Both the position numbers and the translations under genes were made by a program. A stretch of 64,000 nt of DNA, taken from positions 248,001 to 312,000 of the forward strand of contig CAWHFP010000001.1 of the NCBI GenBank assembly GCA_963828445.1. The letters run 5' to 3'. Shown piece by piece: positions 7,736 to 16,361 of this stretch (the stretch's first letter is position 1; every line of letters starts with the position of its first letter). Source of the stretch: Bog-532 sp963828445 (GTDB lineage: Bacteria; Actinomycetota; Actinomycetes; Streptosporangiales; Streptosporangiaceae). Under the pieces are notes generated by a model, which was not told where the DNA came from, searched no databases, and saw only the letters and a program-made list of their open reading frames with translations.

Positions 7736-8578
7736 GTGACTGACTCGTTCGCGGACCGGTTCGCGGCCGTGCGCGCGGCCCGCGGGCCGCTGGTGTGGGG
7801 CCTGGACCCGTCCGGGAAGCTGCTGGAGGACTGGGGGCTGGGCGACACCCCGGACGGCCTGGACCGGTTCGCCGAGCTGGTCGTACCGGTCGCGGCCGAG
7901 ACGATCGGGCTGATCAAGCCGCAGTCCGCGTTCTACGAGCGGCACGGCTGGCGCGGCCTGCGCACGCTGGCCCGGCTGATCGAGCAGGCCCGGGCGGCTG
8001 GGCTGCTGGTCATCGCCGACGTCAAGCGGGGCGACGTCGGGTCCACCAACGACGCCTACGCCGCCGCCTACCTGGGCCCGGACGCGCCGTTCGCGGCCGA
8101 CGCGGTGACCGTGCACCCGTATCTGGGGCTGGGCGCGATGGCTGCGTTCGTGTCGCGAGCGCACGACTCGGGGGCCTGTGTGCTGATTGTTACCCGGTCC
8201 TCCAACCCCGAGGGCCGCGACATCCAGGCCGCCCGCACGCCCGGGCCCGGGGGCCGCACCGTGGAAGCACACCTGCTCGGTGAGATCGGCCGTCTCAACG
8301 ACACGCTGGCCCCGGGCAGGCCCGGCCCGGCCGGGGCGGTGGTGGCCCCCGCTCCGCCGTCACCGGAGCTACCTGCACTGCCTTTGACCAGCATGAACGG
8401 CTTGTTCCTGGCGCCCGGGATCGGCGCCCAGGGCTACCGTCCGCAGGACGTGAAGCAGACGTTCGCGGCCTGCCCGGACCGGGTGATGCCGTCCGCGTCC
8501 CGCAGCCTGCTGGCGGCCGGGCCGGACCCGGCCCGGCTCCGGGACACGGTACTGGCCATGGCCGCCGAATTCCGCTGA
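7736..8578 (+). CDS. pyrF: Orotidine 5'-phosphate decarboxylase (subfamily 2)
   Basis: 280 aa. Converts OMP to UMP, the last step of pyrimidine synthesis. The sequence keeps the actinobacterial subfamily-2 signature: GPLVWGLDPSG near the N-terminus, IGLIKPQSAFYERHG, the catalytic ADVKRGDVGSTNDAYAAAYLG, AVTVHPYLGLGAM, LIVTRSSNPEG and the phosphate-binding PGIGAQG. The segment before the last motif (VAPAPPSPELPALPLTSMNGLF) differs from the usual GATHP-type loop and is Pro-rich. GTG start with a GGAGCGGGAGG upstream, 15 bp after the SDR stop. The gene sits with an exporter and an SDR rather than with other pyr genes, so it could be a relocated housekeeping copy or a second copy. Confidence 0.88.
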   Translation: MTDSFADRFAAVRAARGPLVWGLDPSGKLLEDWGLGDTPDGLDRFAELVVPVAAETIGLIKPQSAFYERHGWRGLRTLARLIEQARAAGLLVIADVKRGDVGSTNDAYAAAYLGPDAPFAADAVTVHPYLGLGAMAAFVSRAHDSGACVLIVTRSSNPEGRDIQAARTPGPGGRTVEAHLLGEIGRLNDTLAPGRPGPAGAVVAPAPPSPELPALPLTSMNGLFLAPGIGAQGYRPQDVKQTFAACPDRVMPSASRSLLAAGPDPARLRDTVLAMAAEFR

Positions 8579-8715
8579 GTAACCAATTCACGACTCGCCG
8601 CGGTAATTAATTTTCGGTGTTTCCCCAGGTTCGCTACCCTTTGCGGAGATGCTAGGCAGATGAATTTCGTGCTCTAGTCGGGGCTGGAGCACACAACGGG
8701 GCGAGAGGCTCGCCA

Positions 8716-9786
8716 GTGGGCGGCAGCACGGGGGCTGACGTCGCGCAGCAGACCGCGACCACAGCCGCAGAAGAGACCAGACCGGGCGGGCGGAACGGAC
8801 CGCGCTGGCGTAATGCCGCGCGCCTGTCCGTGGTGGTGGTCCTGGTCACGGTCATGATCATCTTCCGCCGCGACCTGGTCCGGTCGATCACCGTCCTGAC
8901 CCATCTGAGCCTGCGCTGGTACGCGCTGGCGGTACTGGCCGAGATCGTGTCGGTGACCGCGTTCGCGTTCAGCCGGCGCCGCCTGCTGGCCGCGGGCGGA
9001 CCGCCGCCGCGGCGCCGGTCCATGGTCGCCATCACCCTGTCGGGCAGCGCCATGGCGACGTCGCTGCCGTTCGCGGGCACCGGGCTGGCCGCCTTCTACG
9101 AGTACAAGCAGTTCCGCCGGCGGCGGGTGGACCCGGCCACCATCGGCTGGACGCTGGCGGTGTCGGGGATCTTCTCCACCACCTCGCTGGCGGTGCTGCT
9201 GGTGATCGGGGCCGTCCTGGGCGGTGTGGGGTTCGGCGCCGCCGCCGGCCTGGCCGGGGCCGCGGTGTACCTGCTGCCGGGGGTGGCCGTGCTGCTGGCG
9301 CTGCGCTACCGCCAGGTTCGTGACGGGATCGGCCGCCTGTTCCTGCGCGTGGCCGGGTCGATCCAGCGGTGGCGGCCGTCGACCCGGGACCGGCTGGAGG
9401 AGCTGCCGGCCCAGCTGGATGAGTTCCTGGACCGGATCGCCAGCCTGCGGCTGCCGCCGCGCGGCGCTCTGGCCGTGTTCGCCCTGGCCGCGCTCAACTG
9501 GGCGGCCGACTGCGCGACGCTGGCGCTGGCCATCCACGCCACCGGGTCGCCGGTGCCGTGGCACGCGCTGCTGCTGGCCTGGGGCGCGGGCGCGGCGGTG
9601 GGCAGCACCGGCCTGACCCCGGGCGGTTTCGGGATCGTCGAGCTGGCCGTGGCCGCCGCCCTGACCGCGGGCGGCCTGCCCGCCTCGGCCGCGCTGGCGT
9701 CGGTCCTGGCCTACCGCGTGATTAACTTCTGGCTGGTCAACGGGGCGGGCTGGCTGGTCATGCTTCGGCCCGGTGCTCGAGAATGA
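8716..9786 (+). CDS. Lysylphosphatidylglycerol synthase TM-region / YbhN-family membrane protein
   Basis: 356 aa integral membrane protein of the UPF0104 (LPG_synthase_TM) family, the flippase-like part of MprF without its aminoacyltransferase. About eight hydrophobic segments follow a charged 35-residue N-terminus. Family hallmarks are SLPFAGTGLAAFYEYKQFRRRRVDP and the C-terminal TPGGFGIVELAVAAALTAGGLPASAALASVLAYRVINFWLV. Proposed roles are lipid or isoprenoid-lipid translocation. The start is GTG at 8716 with GAGAGGC upstream. A 137-bp AT-richer spacer separates it from pyrF. The following P450 begins at or just after its stop, which suggests co-expression. Confidence 0.8.
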   Translation: MGGSTGADVAQQTATTAAEETRPGGRNGPRWRNAARLSVVVVLVTVMIIFRRDLVRSITVLTHLSLRWYALAVLAEIVSVTAFAFSRRRLLAAGGPPPRRRSMVAITLSGSAMATSLPFAGTGLAAFYEYKQFRRRRVDPATIGWTLAVSGIFSTTSLAVLLVIGAVLGGVGFGAAAGLAGAAVYLLPGVAVLLALRYRQVRDGIGRLFLRVAGSIQRWRPSTRDRLEELPAQLDEFLDRIASLRLPPRGALAVFALAALNWAADCATLALAIHATGSPVPWHALLLAWGAGAAVGSTGLTPGGFGIVELAVAAALTAGGLPASAALASVLAYRVINFWLVNGAGWLVMLRPGARE

Positions 9787-9832
9787 GACCGTAAATCCAC
9801 TATGGAAGGTTGGGGGCGGGACCATCTCGGCC

Positions 9833-11041
9833 GTGCTGAGCCTCACTGATCTCGAGCATGATCCGCACGCGGGCCTGGCCCGGCTGCGCGCGCAGTCGCC
9901 GGTGGCCTGGGTGCCGGTGCTGGACGGGTGGCTGGTCACCGGCTACGCCGAAGCGGTGGCGGTGATGCGCGACAGCCGCACGTTCACCGTGGACGACCCG
10001 CGGTTCTCCACCGCCCGGGTGGTCGGGCCGAGCATGCTGTCGCTGGACGGGAAGGCGCACACCCGGCACCGGTCGCCGTTCTTCGCGGCGTTCCACCGCG
10101 GTGGCGCGGCCGAGCGGCTGCCCGCGTTCGCGGACGCGGAAGCGGCCCGCCTGGTCGACGTGATCCACCCGGCGGGCGGGAGCGACCTGCGGCGGGAACT
10201 GTCCGGGCCGCTGGCGGTGGCGGTGGTGGCCCAGGCCCTCGGCCTGGGCGACGTGGCCCCGGCCGAGATCCTGGCCCTCTACACCCGGATCGTCGGCGGG
10301 GTCACCGGCCTGTCCGGCGACCAGGGCGGCCCCGGTGGCCCGGGTGACGCTGGTGACCCGGAGCCGCAGGACACCACCGGCATCGGCGAACCCGACCCGG
10401 ATTCGGTGGCGGCGTTTGCCGCGCTGGCGGACCTGCTGCGGGCGGTCATCGAGGGCGGTTCCGGCGCCGGAGACGGCAGCGTGCTGGCCACCGCGGCCGC
10501 GGGCGGGGAGCTGAGCACCGACGAGGTGATCTCGGACGCGGCGGTGGTGATGTTCGGCGGGATCGACACCACCGACGGCATGATCGCCAACGCCGTGCTG
10601 CACCTGCTCGGCCAGCCGGGTCAGCTGAACCTGGTCCGGGCCGACCCCGGCCTGCTGCCGGCGGCGGTCGAGGAGTCGCTGCGGCTGGAGCCGGCCGCGG
10701 CCATCGTCGACCGTTACGCCACCGCCGACGCCGAGGTCGCCGGGGCCAGGATCCGGGCCGGGGACCGGGTGACGGTCTCCATCACCGGCGCCAACCGGGA
10801 TCCGGCCGTGTTCGCTGACCCGGACCGGTTCGACCTGGCCCGCCCCGAATCCGGGCGGCACCTGGCCTTCGCGCACGGGCCGCACTTCTGCATCGGCGCC
10901 CCGCCGGCCCGGGCCGAGACCCTGGCCGCGCTGCGGGCCCTGCTCCCCCTGCCCGGCCTGCGCCTGGACCCGGCCCATCCGGCCGAGCCGCGCGGCCTGG
11001 TGTTCCGCAAGCCACCCACCCTGCACGTGCTCTGGGACTGA
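9833..11041 (+). CDS. Cytochrome P450
   Basis: About 402 aa bacterial class I P450, a heme-thiolate monooxygenase. Visible features are the C-helix SLDGKAHTRHRSPF, an I-helix MFGGIDTTDGMIAN with the acid/Thr pair replaced by D-T-T, the K-helix ExxR as ESLR, and the heme loop FAHGPHFCIGAPPARAE with Cys353 as iron ligand. A 25-residue Gly/Asp/Pro-rich insertion (GDQGGPGGPGDAGDPEPQD) lies between the G and H regions. I chose GTG at 9833 because the conserved region (LTDLEHDPHAGLARLR) starts there. A GTG at 9773 would overlap the upstream gene by 14 bp. No ferredoxin or reductase gene is adjacent. Substrate unknown. Confidence 0.88.
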   Translation: MLSLTDLEHDPHAGLARLRAQSPVAWVPVLDGWLVTGYAEAVAVMRDSRTFTVDDPRFSTARVVGPSMLSLDGKAHTRHRSPFFAAFHRGGAAERLPAFADAEAARLVDVIHPAGGSDLRRELSGPLAVAVVAQALGLGDVAPAEILALYTRIVGGVTGLSGDQGGPGGPGDAGDPEPQDTTGIGEPDPDSVAAFAALADLLRAVIEGGSGAGDGSVLATAAAGGELSTDEVISDAAVVMFGGIDTTDGMIANAVLHLLGQPGQLNLVRADPGLLPAAVEESLRLEPAAAIVDRYATADAEVAGARIRAGDRVTVSITGANRDPAVFADPDRFDLARPESGRHLAFAHGPHFCIGAPPARAETLAALRALLPLPGLRLDPAHPAEPRGLVFRKPPTLHVLWD

Positions 11042-11056
11042 GCCCGGAAGGAACGG

Positions 11057-12238
11057 TCACCAGTCCGAGACCGAGTTGTCTTCGCGGTGCAGGACGCGCA
11101 GGCCGGGCAACTGGAACGGGTCGGCGCTGGCCGCCTCTTCGTCCAGCTCGACGCCGAGGCCGGGTGAGCCGCCGCTGTACAGGTTGCCGCCCTCGAGCCG
11201 CATGTCGGTCCGGACCACACCGTCCAGCACGGACGGCCGCCAGGTCAGCTCCTGGACCGCGAACAGCGGCGTGGACAGGTCGAAGTGCAGGCAGGCCGCG
11301 GTCGAGACCGGGCCCAGCGGGTTGTGCGGCGCCTGCTCGATGTAGTGGGTCTCGCACCAGCCCGCGACCTTCCTGGCCTCGGTCAGCCCGCCGCAGATGC
11401 ACAGGTCGACCCGGCAGTAATCCATCAGGTCGCGTTCGATCAGCTCGCGCCAGTCCCATTTGCTGGCGATCTGCTCGCCGGTGGCGATGGGGACCGAGAT
11501 GTGCTGGCGCAGGTACGCGAACTGGGCCGGGTTCTCGGCCCGGACCGGGTCCTCGATGAAGAACGGGCGCATCGGGGCCAGCTCGGCGGCGAGCTGGATG
11601 GCGTAGGCGGGCGTGGTGCGCTGATGGAAATCCACGCAGATCTCGACGTCCGGGCCGAGTTCGTCGCGCAGGGCGGCGAAGGCGTCCACGGTCCAGCGCA
11701 GTGCCGGGGCCTGCTCGTACAGGCCGTGGTGCCCGGGGTAGTAGCCGTCGCCGGCGGTGTAGCGGACGAACCGCCACCCGTCGGCCACGTGCTCGCGGGC
11801 CCGGCCGACCATCGCGTCGATAACCGTCTGGCCGTCGAGGTCGTGGCCGTCGGGGGGCTGCACGTGGCAGTAGCAGCGGGCGTAGTCGCGGGTCCGGCCC
11901 CCGAGCAGGTCGTAGACGGGCACGCCGAGGGCCTTGCCGCGCAGATCCCACAGGGCGATGTCGATCGCGGCCAGGGCGGCGCCGTGCACGTGGCCGCCGC
12001 GGAAGAACTGGCCCCGCCACAGGGTCTGCCAGATGTGCTCGATGCGGGACGGGTCCATGCCGCGCAGGATCGGGGCCCAGGTGTCGATCAGGCCCTGGAC
12101 GGCCAGTTCCTTGCCGTTGATGCCGGCTTCCCCGAGCCCGGTCAGCCCCTCGTCGGTGTAGACCTTGACGAAGGTGTAGCTGCGGTCCGGGCGCTCGCGG
12201 TCATGAACCAGGAACGTCTTGACGTCGGTGATGCGCAC
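11057..12238 (-). CDS. Enolase-superfamily sugar-acid dehydratase (mandelate racemase family)
   Basis: 393 aa. The N-terminal capping domain (MRITDVKTFLVHDRERPDRSYTFVKVYTDEGLTGLGEAG) precedes a TIM barrel with metal ligands in EICVDFHQRTTP, FFIEDPV and IATGEQI. The C-terminal HNPLGPVSTAACLHFDL and the Trp/Pro tail follow family form. The closest groups are D-galactonate and D-mannonate dehydratases, which convert aldonic acids to 2-keto-3-deoxy acids; exact specificity cannot be fixed. The start is GTG at 12238 with AGGAG upstream. It converges on the P450 gene with only 15 bp between stops and is divergent from the VOC gene. No kinase or aldolase of the pathway is adjacent. Confidence 0.85.
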   Translation of the reverse strand: MRITDVKTFLVHDRERPDRSYTFVKVYTDEGLTGLGEAGINGKELAVQGLIDTWAPILRGMDPSRIEHIWQTLWRGQFFRGGHVHGAALAAIDIALWDLRGKALGVPVYDLLGGRTRDYARCYCHVQPPDGHDLDGQTVIDAMVGRAREHVADGWRFVRYTAGDGYYPGHHGLYEQAPALRWTVDAFAALRDELGPDVEICVDFHQRTTPAYAIQLAAELAPMRPFFIEDPVRAENPAQFAYLRQHISVPIATGEQIASKWDWRELIERDLMDYCRVDLCICGGLTEARKVAGWCETHYIEQAPHNPLGPVSTAACLHFDLSTPLFAVQELTWRPSVLDGVVRTDMRLEGGNLYSGGSPGLGVELDEEAASADPFQLPGLRVLHREDNSVSDW

Positions 12239-12323
12239 TGAGCTCCTATTCGATGGGGATGCCGATGACTCCCCCTTACCTGGCCCGCGGGGGTTTCCGC
12301 AAGATCTCGGTTAGCGTGAGCGC

Positions 12324-12677
12324 ATGGGACTGACGGTGGGCATGGTGACGATCGACTGCGCGGAACCGCAGCGGCTGGCCGAGTTCTGGTGCGCGGCCCT
12401 CGGCGTGGAGGTGCTGGGCGACTACGGGGACTACGTGTTCCTGAAGCGCCCCGCGGACGGCGGGGCCATGCTCGGCCTGCAGCGGGTGCCGGAGCCACGG
12501 GCGGGCAAGAACCGCGTGCACGTTGACCTCGGTGGTGAGCCCCGCGCCACCGGGGTGCCGCGCCTGGTCGGGCTGGGCGCCACCGTGCTCGGTGAGCACG
12601 AGGTGCCCGGGCTGCGCTGGACCGTGCTGGCCGATCCGGAAGGCAACGAGTTCTGCCTGGGCGAGCACGCCGGATAA
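12324..12677 (+). CDS. VOC-superfamily (glyoxalase-like) protein
   Basis: 117 aa. One vicinal-oxygen-chelate unit starting MGLTVGMVTIDCAEPQRLAEFWCAALG, typical of the glyoxalase_6-type actinobacterial proteins. It ends LRWTVLADPEGNEFCLGEHAG, where the last Glu is a usual metal ligand. No specific reaction can be assigned; relatives include resistance and dioxygenase-like proteins. The ATG at 12324 follows TAGCGT by six bases and has no ribosome site, consistent with leaderless translation. The gene ends 4 bp before the stop of the converging truncated hydrolase. Confidence 0.8.
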   Translation: MGLTVGMVTIDCAEPQRLAEFWCAALGVEVLGDYGDYVFLKRPADGGAMLGLQRVPEPRAGKNRVHVDLGGEPRATGVPRLVGLGATVLGEHEVPGLRWTVLADPEGNEFCLGEHAG

Positions 12678-12681
12678 CCGC

Positions 12682-13284
12682 CTAGCGGGCCGCGAAGCGG
12701 GCGACCGCCTCGCGGAGCCAGCGGGTCTTGGTCGCGTAACCGCCGAGGATGTCACCATCGGGTGGCACCCCCGAGCCGGCCGCGAACCTGGCCCACGGGC
12801 CGGGGTAGAACCGCCCGGCCTCCCGGTACAGGAAGTCGATGTCGCGGCGGCGCCCCGCGCACACGGCGGCCAGGACGAGCGCCGACACCCGGTCCGGATG
12901 CTGCTCGGCGTAGGCCAGGCTGAGCGTGGTGCCCCACGAGACGCCGTAGAGCAGCCAGCGGCCGATACCCAGGTGTTCGCGAAGCCGTTCCATGTCGGCG
13001 ATCAGATGCTGGGTGGTGTTGGCCCGCAGGTCCGTGGCGGGGTCGCTGGCGTGCGGAGTGCTGGCCCCGCAGCCGCGCTGGCCGAACAGGACCAGCTGAT
13101 AGCCGGCCCGGCGCAGCAGCCCGAAGCCACCGCGGACGAACCCGCTGCCCGGCCCGCCGTGCACCACCAGCGCGGGCGGGCCGCCCCGGGTCCCGGCGGC
13201 CTGCCAGTACACCTGCTGGCCGTCGCCGACGTCGAGCCAGCCCTCGTCGTAAGGCTCGTTCAGGGACACGTCCGATGGTGACAT
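12682..13284 (-). pseudogene. Proline iminopeptidase-like alpha/beta hydrolase, C-terminally truncated
   Basis: 200 aa, whereas S33 proline iminopeptidases are about 310-320. The N-terminal half is intact: YWQAAGTRGGPPALVVHGGPGSG (oxyanion-hole HGGPGSG, residues 42-48), FGQRGCGASTPHAS and the nucleophile elbow GVSWGTTL (Ser116). The protein stops after DGDILGGYATKTRWLREAVARFAAR, so the cap domain and the segments holding the catalytic Asp and His are missing. The stop lies 4 bp from the converging VOC stop, so a deletion joining the two genes is likely. It probably lacks peptidase activity. The start at 13284 is approximate. Confidence 0.75.
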
Positions 13285-13285
13285 A

Positions 13286-14251
13286 TCAGCCGCGCTGGGC
13301 GCGGACCGCGACCGTGTTGACGGCGACGATGACCCCGATGGCCAACCACGAGGCCCAGATCAGCTGCTGGCCCAGGATGACCAGGCCGGCCAGGGCGGCG
13401 AACACCGGCTGGACCGACATGAACATGCCGAAGAACTGGGCCGGGACCCGCCGCAGGGCCAGCAGGTCGGCCAGCAGCGGCACCGCCGACGACAGCACGC
13501 CCGCGGCCAGCGCCCCGGCCACCGCGGCCAGGGTCGGGTGGTGGAAGGTCAGCCAGGCCACGCCGACCGGGACGTAGGCCAGCGCGGAGACCGCGGCCGC
13601 CGTGGCCGAGCCCTCCAGCCCGGGCAGGCGTCGCCCGATCGAGCGGTTGAGCAGGATGTAGCAGGCCCAGCAGACCGCGGCCAGCAGGCCCAGCCCGATG
13701 CCCAGGTAGTCGGTGGACGGCGCGGGGTGGATCAGCACCAGCACCGCGGCCGCCGCGACCACCGCGCAGGCCACGTCGCGGCGGCGCCGCGAGCCGGGCA
13801 GTGCCGTCCCGGACAGTGTTGTCCCGAACAGAGCCACCGACAGCGGGCCCAGGAACTCCAGGGTCACGGCCAGGCCCAGGCCCACCCGGGCGATGGCGGT
13901 GTACAGGGTCAGATTCATCACCGCGTAGACCAGAGCCAGGGTCAGGACCGGCCGCCACTGGGCCGCCGTGAAGGCGCGCGGCTTCGGCCGGGCGGTGGCC
14001 CACAGCACGGTGGCCGCCACCCACTGGCGGATGGCCACCACCCCGAGCGGCCCGATGACCGGGAAGGCCAGCGCGCCGGCGGACGCCCCCACCTGGTTGG
14101 CCATCCCGCTGCCCAGCATCAGGGCCACCCCCGCCAGCCGCCCGGAGCGCTCGGGCGCGGAGGTCCCGGCAGGCTCAGCGGTGGCAGGCTGAGGCGCGTG
14201 CCCGCTTCTTGCTGTTATCAGATCAGGCGAGGACCAAGCGCGGAGGGCCAT
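13286..14251 (-). CDS. EamA/RhtA-family exporter
   Basis: Up to 321 aa with ten hydrophobic segments in two EamA repeats. LAVTLEFLGPLSVALFGT and SSAVPLLADLLALRRVPAQFFGMFMSVQPVFAALAGLVILGQ are typical of RhtA-like threonine/homoserine exporters. The first 40 residues are unconserved and contain the dispersed 18-bp repeat, read as DLITARSG with ATA and AGA codons that are very rare here. The true start may therefore lie downstream, although helix 1 (LAGVALMLGSGMANQVG) leaves little room. It is divergent from a LysR regulator, the usual pairing for amino-acid exporters, so LysR control is likely. Confidence 0.82.
   Translation of the reverse strand: MALRAWSSPDLITARSGHAPQPATAEPAGTSAPERSGRLAGVALMLGSGMANQVGASAGALAFPVIGPLGVVAIRQWVAATVLWATARPKPRAFTAAQWRPVLTLALVYAVMNLTLYTAIARVGLGLAVTLEFLGPLSVALFGTTLSGTALPGSRRRRDVACAVVAAAAVLVLIHPAPSTDYLGIGLGLLAAVCWACYILLNRSIGRRLPGLEGSATAAAVSALAYVPVGVAWLTFHHPTLAAVAGALAAGVLSSAVPLLADLLALRRVPAQFFGMFMSVQPVFAALAGLVILGQQLIWASWLAIGVIVAVNTVAVRAQRG
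14203..14220 (+). repeat. Dispersed 18-bp repeat, copy 3 of 4
   Basis: Exact CGCTTCTTGCTGTTATCA, lying in codons 11-17 of the longest frame of the leftward RhtA-like gene. Translated there it gives ATA and AGA codons, foreign to this genome's codon use. Confidence 0.9.
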
Positions 14252-14319
14252 GCGCCCACTGTGCGGCCGCCCCTCGGATACGCAAAATGCATTGAACGCC
14301 GCATCGATACGCTAGACGC

Positions 14320-15186
14320 ATGGATGAGCGGGCCGCGGGACTGGAGCTGAAGCAGCTGCGCTGCCTGGTGGCCATCGTGGACGCGGGCAGCTTCACCGAC
14401 GCCGGGATCGAGCTGGGCCTGTCGCAGGCCGCGGTGTCCCGGACCGTGCTGGCCCTGGAGCGGGCCCTGGGGGTGCGGCTGCTGCACCGGACCAGCCGCT
14501 CGGTCGCCCCGACCACGGCCGGCGTGCAGGTCCTGGCCCGGGCCCGGGTCCTGCTGGCCAGCGCGGATGAGCTGGTCCGGGAGGCCAGCGCCGGGCACAC
14601 CCGGCTGACCATCGGGCACGCCTGGTCGGCGTTCGGCCGCCACACGGCCGAGTTCCAGCGCCGCTGGCACGACCGCTACCCCGGCGTGGACCTGCACCTG
14701 ATCCGGCACAACACCCCGACCGGTGGCCTCAGCGAGGGCCTGTGCGACCTGGCCGTGGTCCGGACCCAGATCGACCTGCGCCCGTGGTCCCACGCGGTCG
14801 TGGGCCACGAGCGGCGCTTCGCGGTCGTGGCCGACGACGACCCGTGGGCCCGCCGCCGCAGCATCCGCCTGGCCGAGATCGGCGACCGCACCCTGGTCAT
14901 CGACCGCCGGGTCGGCACCACCACCCTGGACCTGTGGCCGGCCGGGGCCCAGCCCGCCGCCGAGTACACCGCCGACATCGACGACTGGCTGGCGGCCATC
15001 GCCACCGGCCGCTGCGTCGGCGTCACCCCGGAATCGACCGCCACCCAGTACCGCCGCGACGGCATCATCTACCGCCCCCTCCGCGACGCTCCCCGCGTGC
15101 CAGTGCACCTCATTTGGCGCCGCCACGACCCCCACCCCGCCACCCACGCCGCCGTCGCCCTGGCCATGGACCTGTACCGGGCCTGA
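14320..15186 (+). CDS. LysR-family transcriptional regulator
   Basis: 288 aa. The N-terminal winged helix (LELKQLRCLVAIVDAGSFTDAGIELGLSQAAVSRTVLALERALGVRLLHRTSRSVAPTTAG) is a clear LysR DNA-binding domain. The rest is a periplasmic-binding-like effector domain starting HTRLTIGHAWSAFG. It is divergent from the RhtA-like exporter and probably controls it and itself. The ATG at 14320 is preceded by TACGCT at 14308-14313 with a six-base gap and no ribosome site, suggesting a leaderless mRNA. The 68-bp spacer is AT-rich for this genome and has room for a T-N11-A site, but none is clear. Confidence 0.9.
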   Translation: MDERAAGLELKQLRCLVAIVDAGSFTDAGIELGLSQAAVSRTVLALERALGVRLLHRTSRSVAPTTAGVQVLARARVLLASADELVREASAGHTRLTIGHAWSAFGRHTAEFQRRWHDRYPGVDLHLIRHNTPTGGLSEGLCDLAVVRTQIDLRPWSHAVVGHERRFAVVADDDPWARRRSIRLAEIGDRTLVIDRRVGTTTLDLWPAGAQPAAEYTADIDDWLAAIATGRCVGVTPESTATQYRRDGIIYRPLRDAPRVPVHLIWRRHDPHPATHAAVALAMDLYRA

Positions 15187-15257
15187 CGCTCACACCCGGC
15201 CCGGGTCAGGCCGCCAGCGGTTGAAAATAAGCGAAAAATCCCGGCAAGCTGACGCAC

Positions 15258-16184
15258 ATGGGAGTGCGCTACGTCGGGTCGGGGCCGTACTGCTACGCGA
15301 ACAGCCTGGCCATGATGCTCGGCCCGGCGGCACCGGATCCCGGCGTGATCGAGGTGCTGACCGGCTCGCCGTTCGGGGTGGCCCTGCTGGGCGGGTCGAT
15401 GCCGTTCTTCAACCCGCTGGGCTGGGACCCGCGGGCCGGCCTGGACCTGGCGATCGAGGTGCTGGGCTGGACGTGCGCCCGCACCAGCGGCGGGTCGGAC
15501 GCCGCGGCCGCCGAGTTGCTGCGCCAGGCCAGGCCGGGCCACCCGGTACTGGCCGGGCCGCTGGAGTTCGGGCTGCTCCGGCACCACCCGGGCTCCGGGA
15601 CGGCGATCGGCTCGGACCACTACGTCGTGGTCATCGAGGCCGGCCACGACCTCGTCCGGTTCCACGACCCCCACGGCCACCCGTACGCCACGCTGCCGGG
15701 GGCCGACTTCCTGGCCGCCTGGCGGGCCGAGTCGATCGGCTACGCGACCGGGCCGTTCACGGCCTGGGCCGGCTTCCGGCGCGAGCGTGAGGTCGGCGCG
15801 GAGACGGCATTGCGGCGGGTGGTCCCGGTCGCGGCCCAGTGGCTGGCCGGAGTCCGGGCCGGGCCGGTACCGCCGGGCTCGCTGGGCGGCGCCGCCGCGC
15901 TGAATCGCCTGGCCGCGCTGGTGGACGCCGGGCTCGAACCCGGGCCGCAGGACCACCTGGCGTACTTCGCCGTCCGCGTCGGGGCCCGGCGGCTGGCGGA
16001 CGCGGCCACCGCCCTGGAGTCCATCGGCCAGAACCGGGCGGCTGGGGTCGCTGACCAGCAGGCGCGGGTCCTCGGGGCCGTGCAGCACCCGCTGGTGACC
16101 GGCGACCGCGCCACCGTGGCCAGGCTGCTGCGCCAGCTGGCTCCGCTGTACGCGGAGTTGCGGGCCAGCCTGTCCGCCTGCTGA
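15258..16184 (+). CDS. BtrH N-terminal-domain-like papain-fold protein
   Basis: 308 aa soluble protein. The order Cys (Cys12 in GSGPYCYANSLAMML), His (GSDHYVVVIEAG) and Asp (RFHDPHGHPY) fits a papain/C39-like catalytic triad. The N-terminus resembles the BtrH_N domain, which in butirosin synthesis transfers an acyl group rather than hydrolysing a peptide. The C-terminal third is helical. No biosynthetic genes are adjacent, so it could be an acyltransferase, a peptidase or an amidase. CAAGCT lies 7 nt before the ATG; there is no convincing ribosome site. Confidence 0.65.
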   Translation: MGVRYVGSGPYCYANSLAMMLGPAAPDPGVIEVLTGSPFGVALLGGSMPFFNPLGWDPRAGLDLAIEVLGWTCARTSGGSDAAAAELLRQARPGHPVLAGPLEFGLLRHHPGSGTAIGSDHYVVVIEAGHDLVRFHDPHGHPYATLPGADFLAAWRAESIGYATGPFTAWAGFRREREVGAETALRRVVPVAAQWLAGVRAGPVPPGSLGGAAALNRLAALVDAGLEPGPQDHLAYFAVRVGARRLADAATALESIGQNRAAGVADQQARVLGAVQHPLVTGDRATVARLLRQLAPLYAELRASLSAC

Positions 16185-16361
16185 GCCGGGCCCCGGCCCG
16201 CCGGAGCCGGGCCGATGGCCGAAGTCGCACAGGAGTGCACGAGGAAAGGGACTTTCGGGGCTTCCAGGGCGGCAATTTGGCGTTTATGCTCACGGCGACC
16301 GTCAAGGGTGGACGGGTTCGCGCAGGGTCGCGCGGATGGTCCAGGGCCGGGAGGGGCGACG

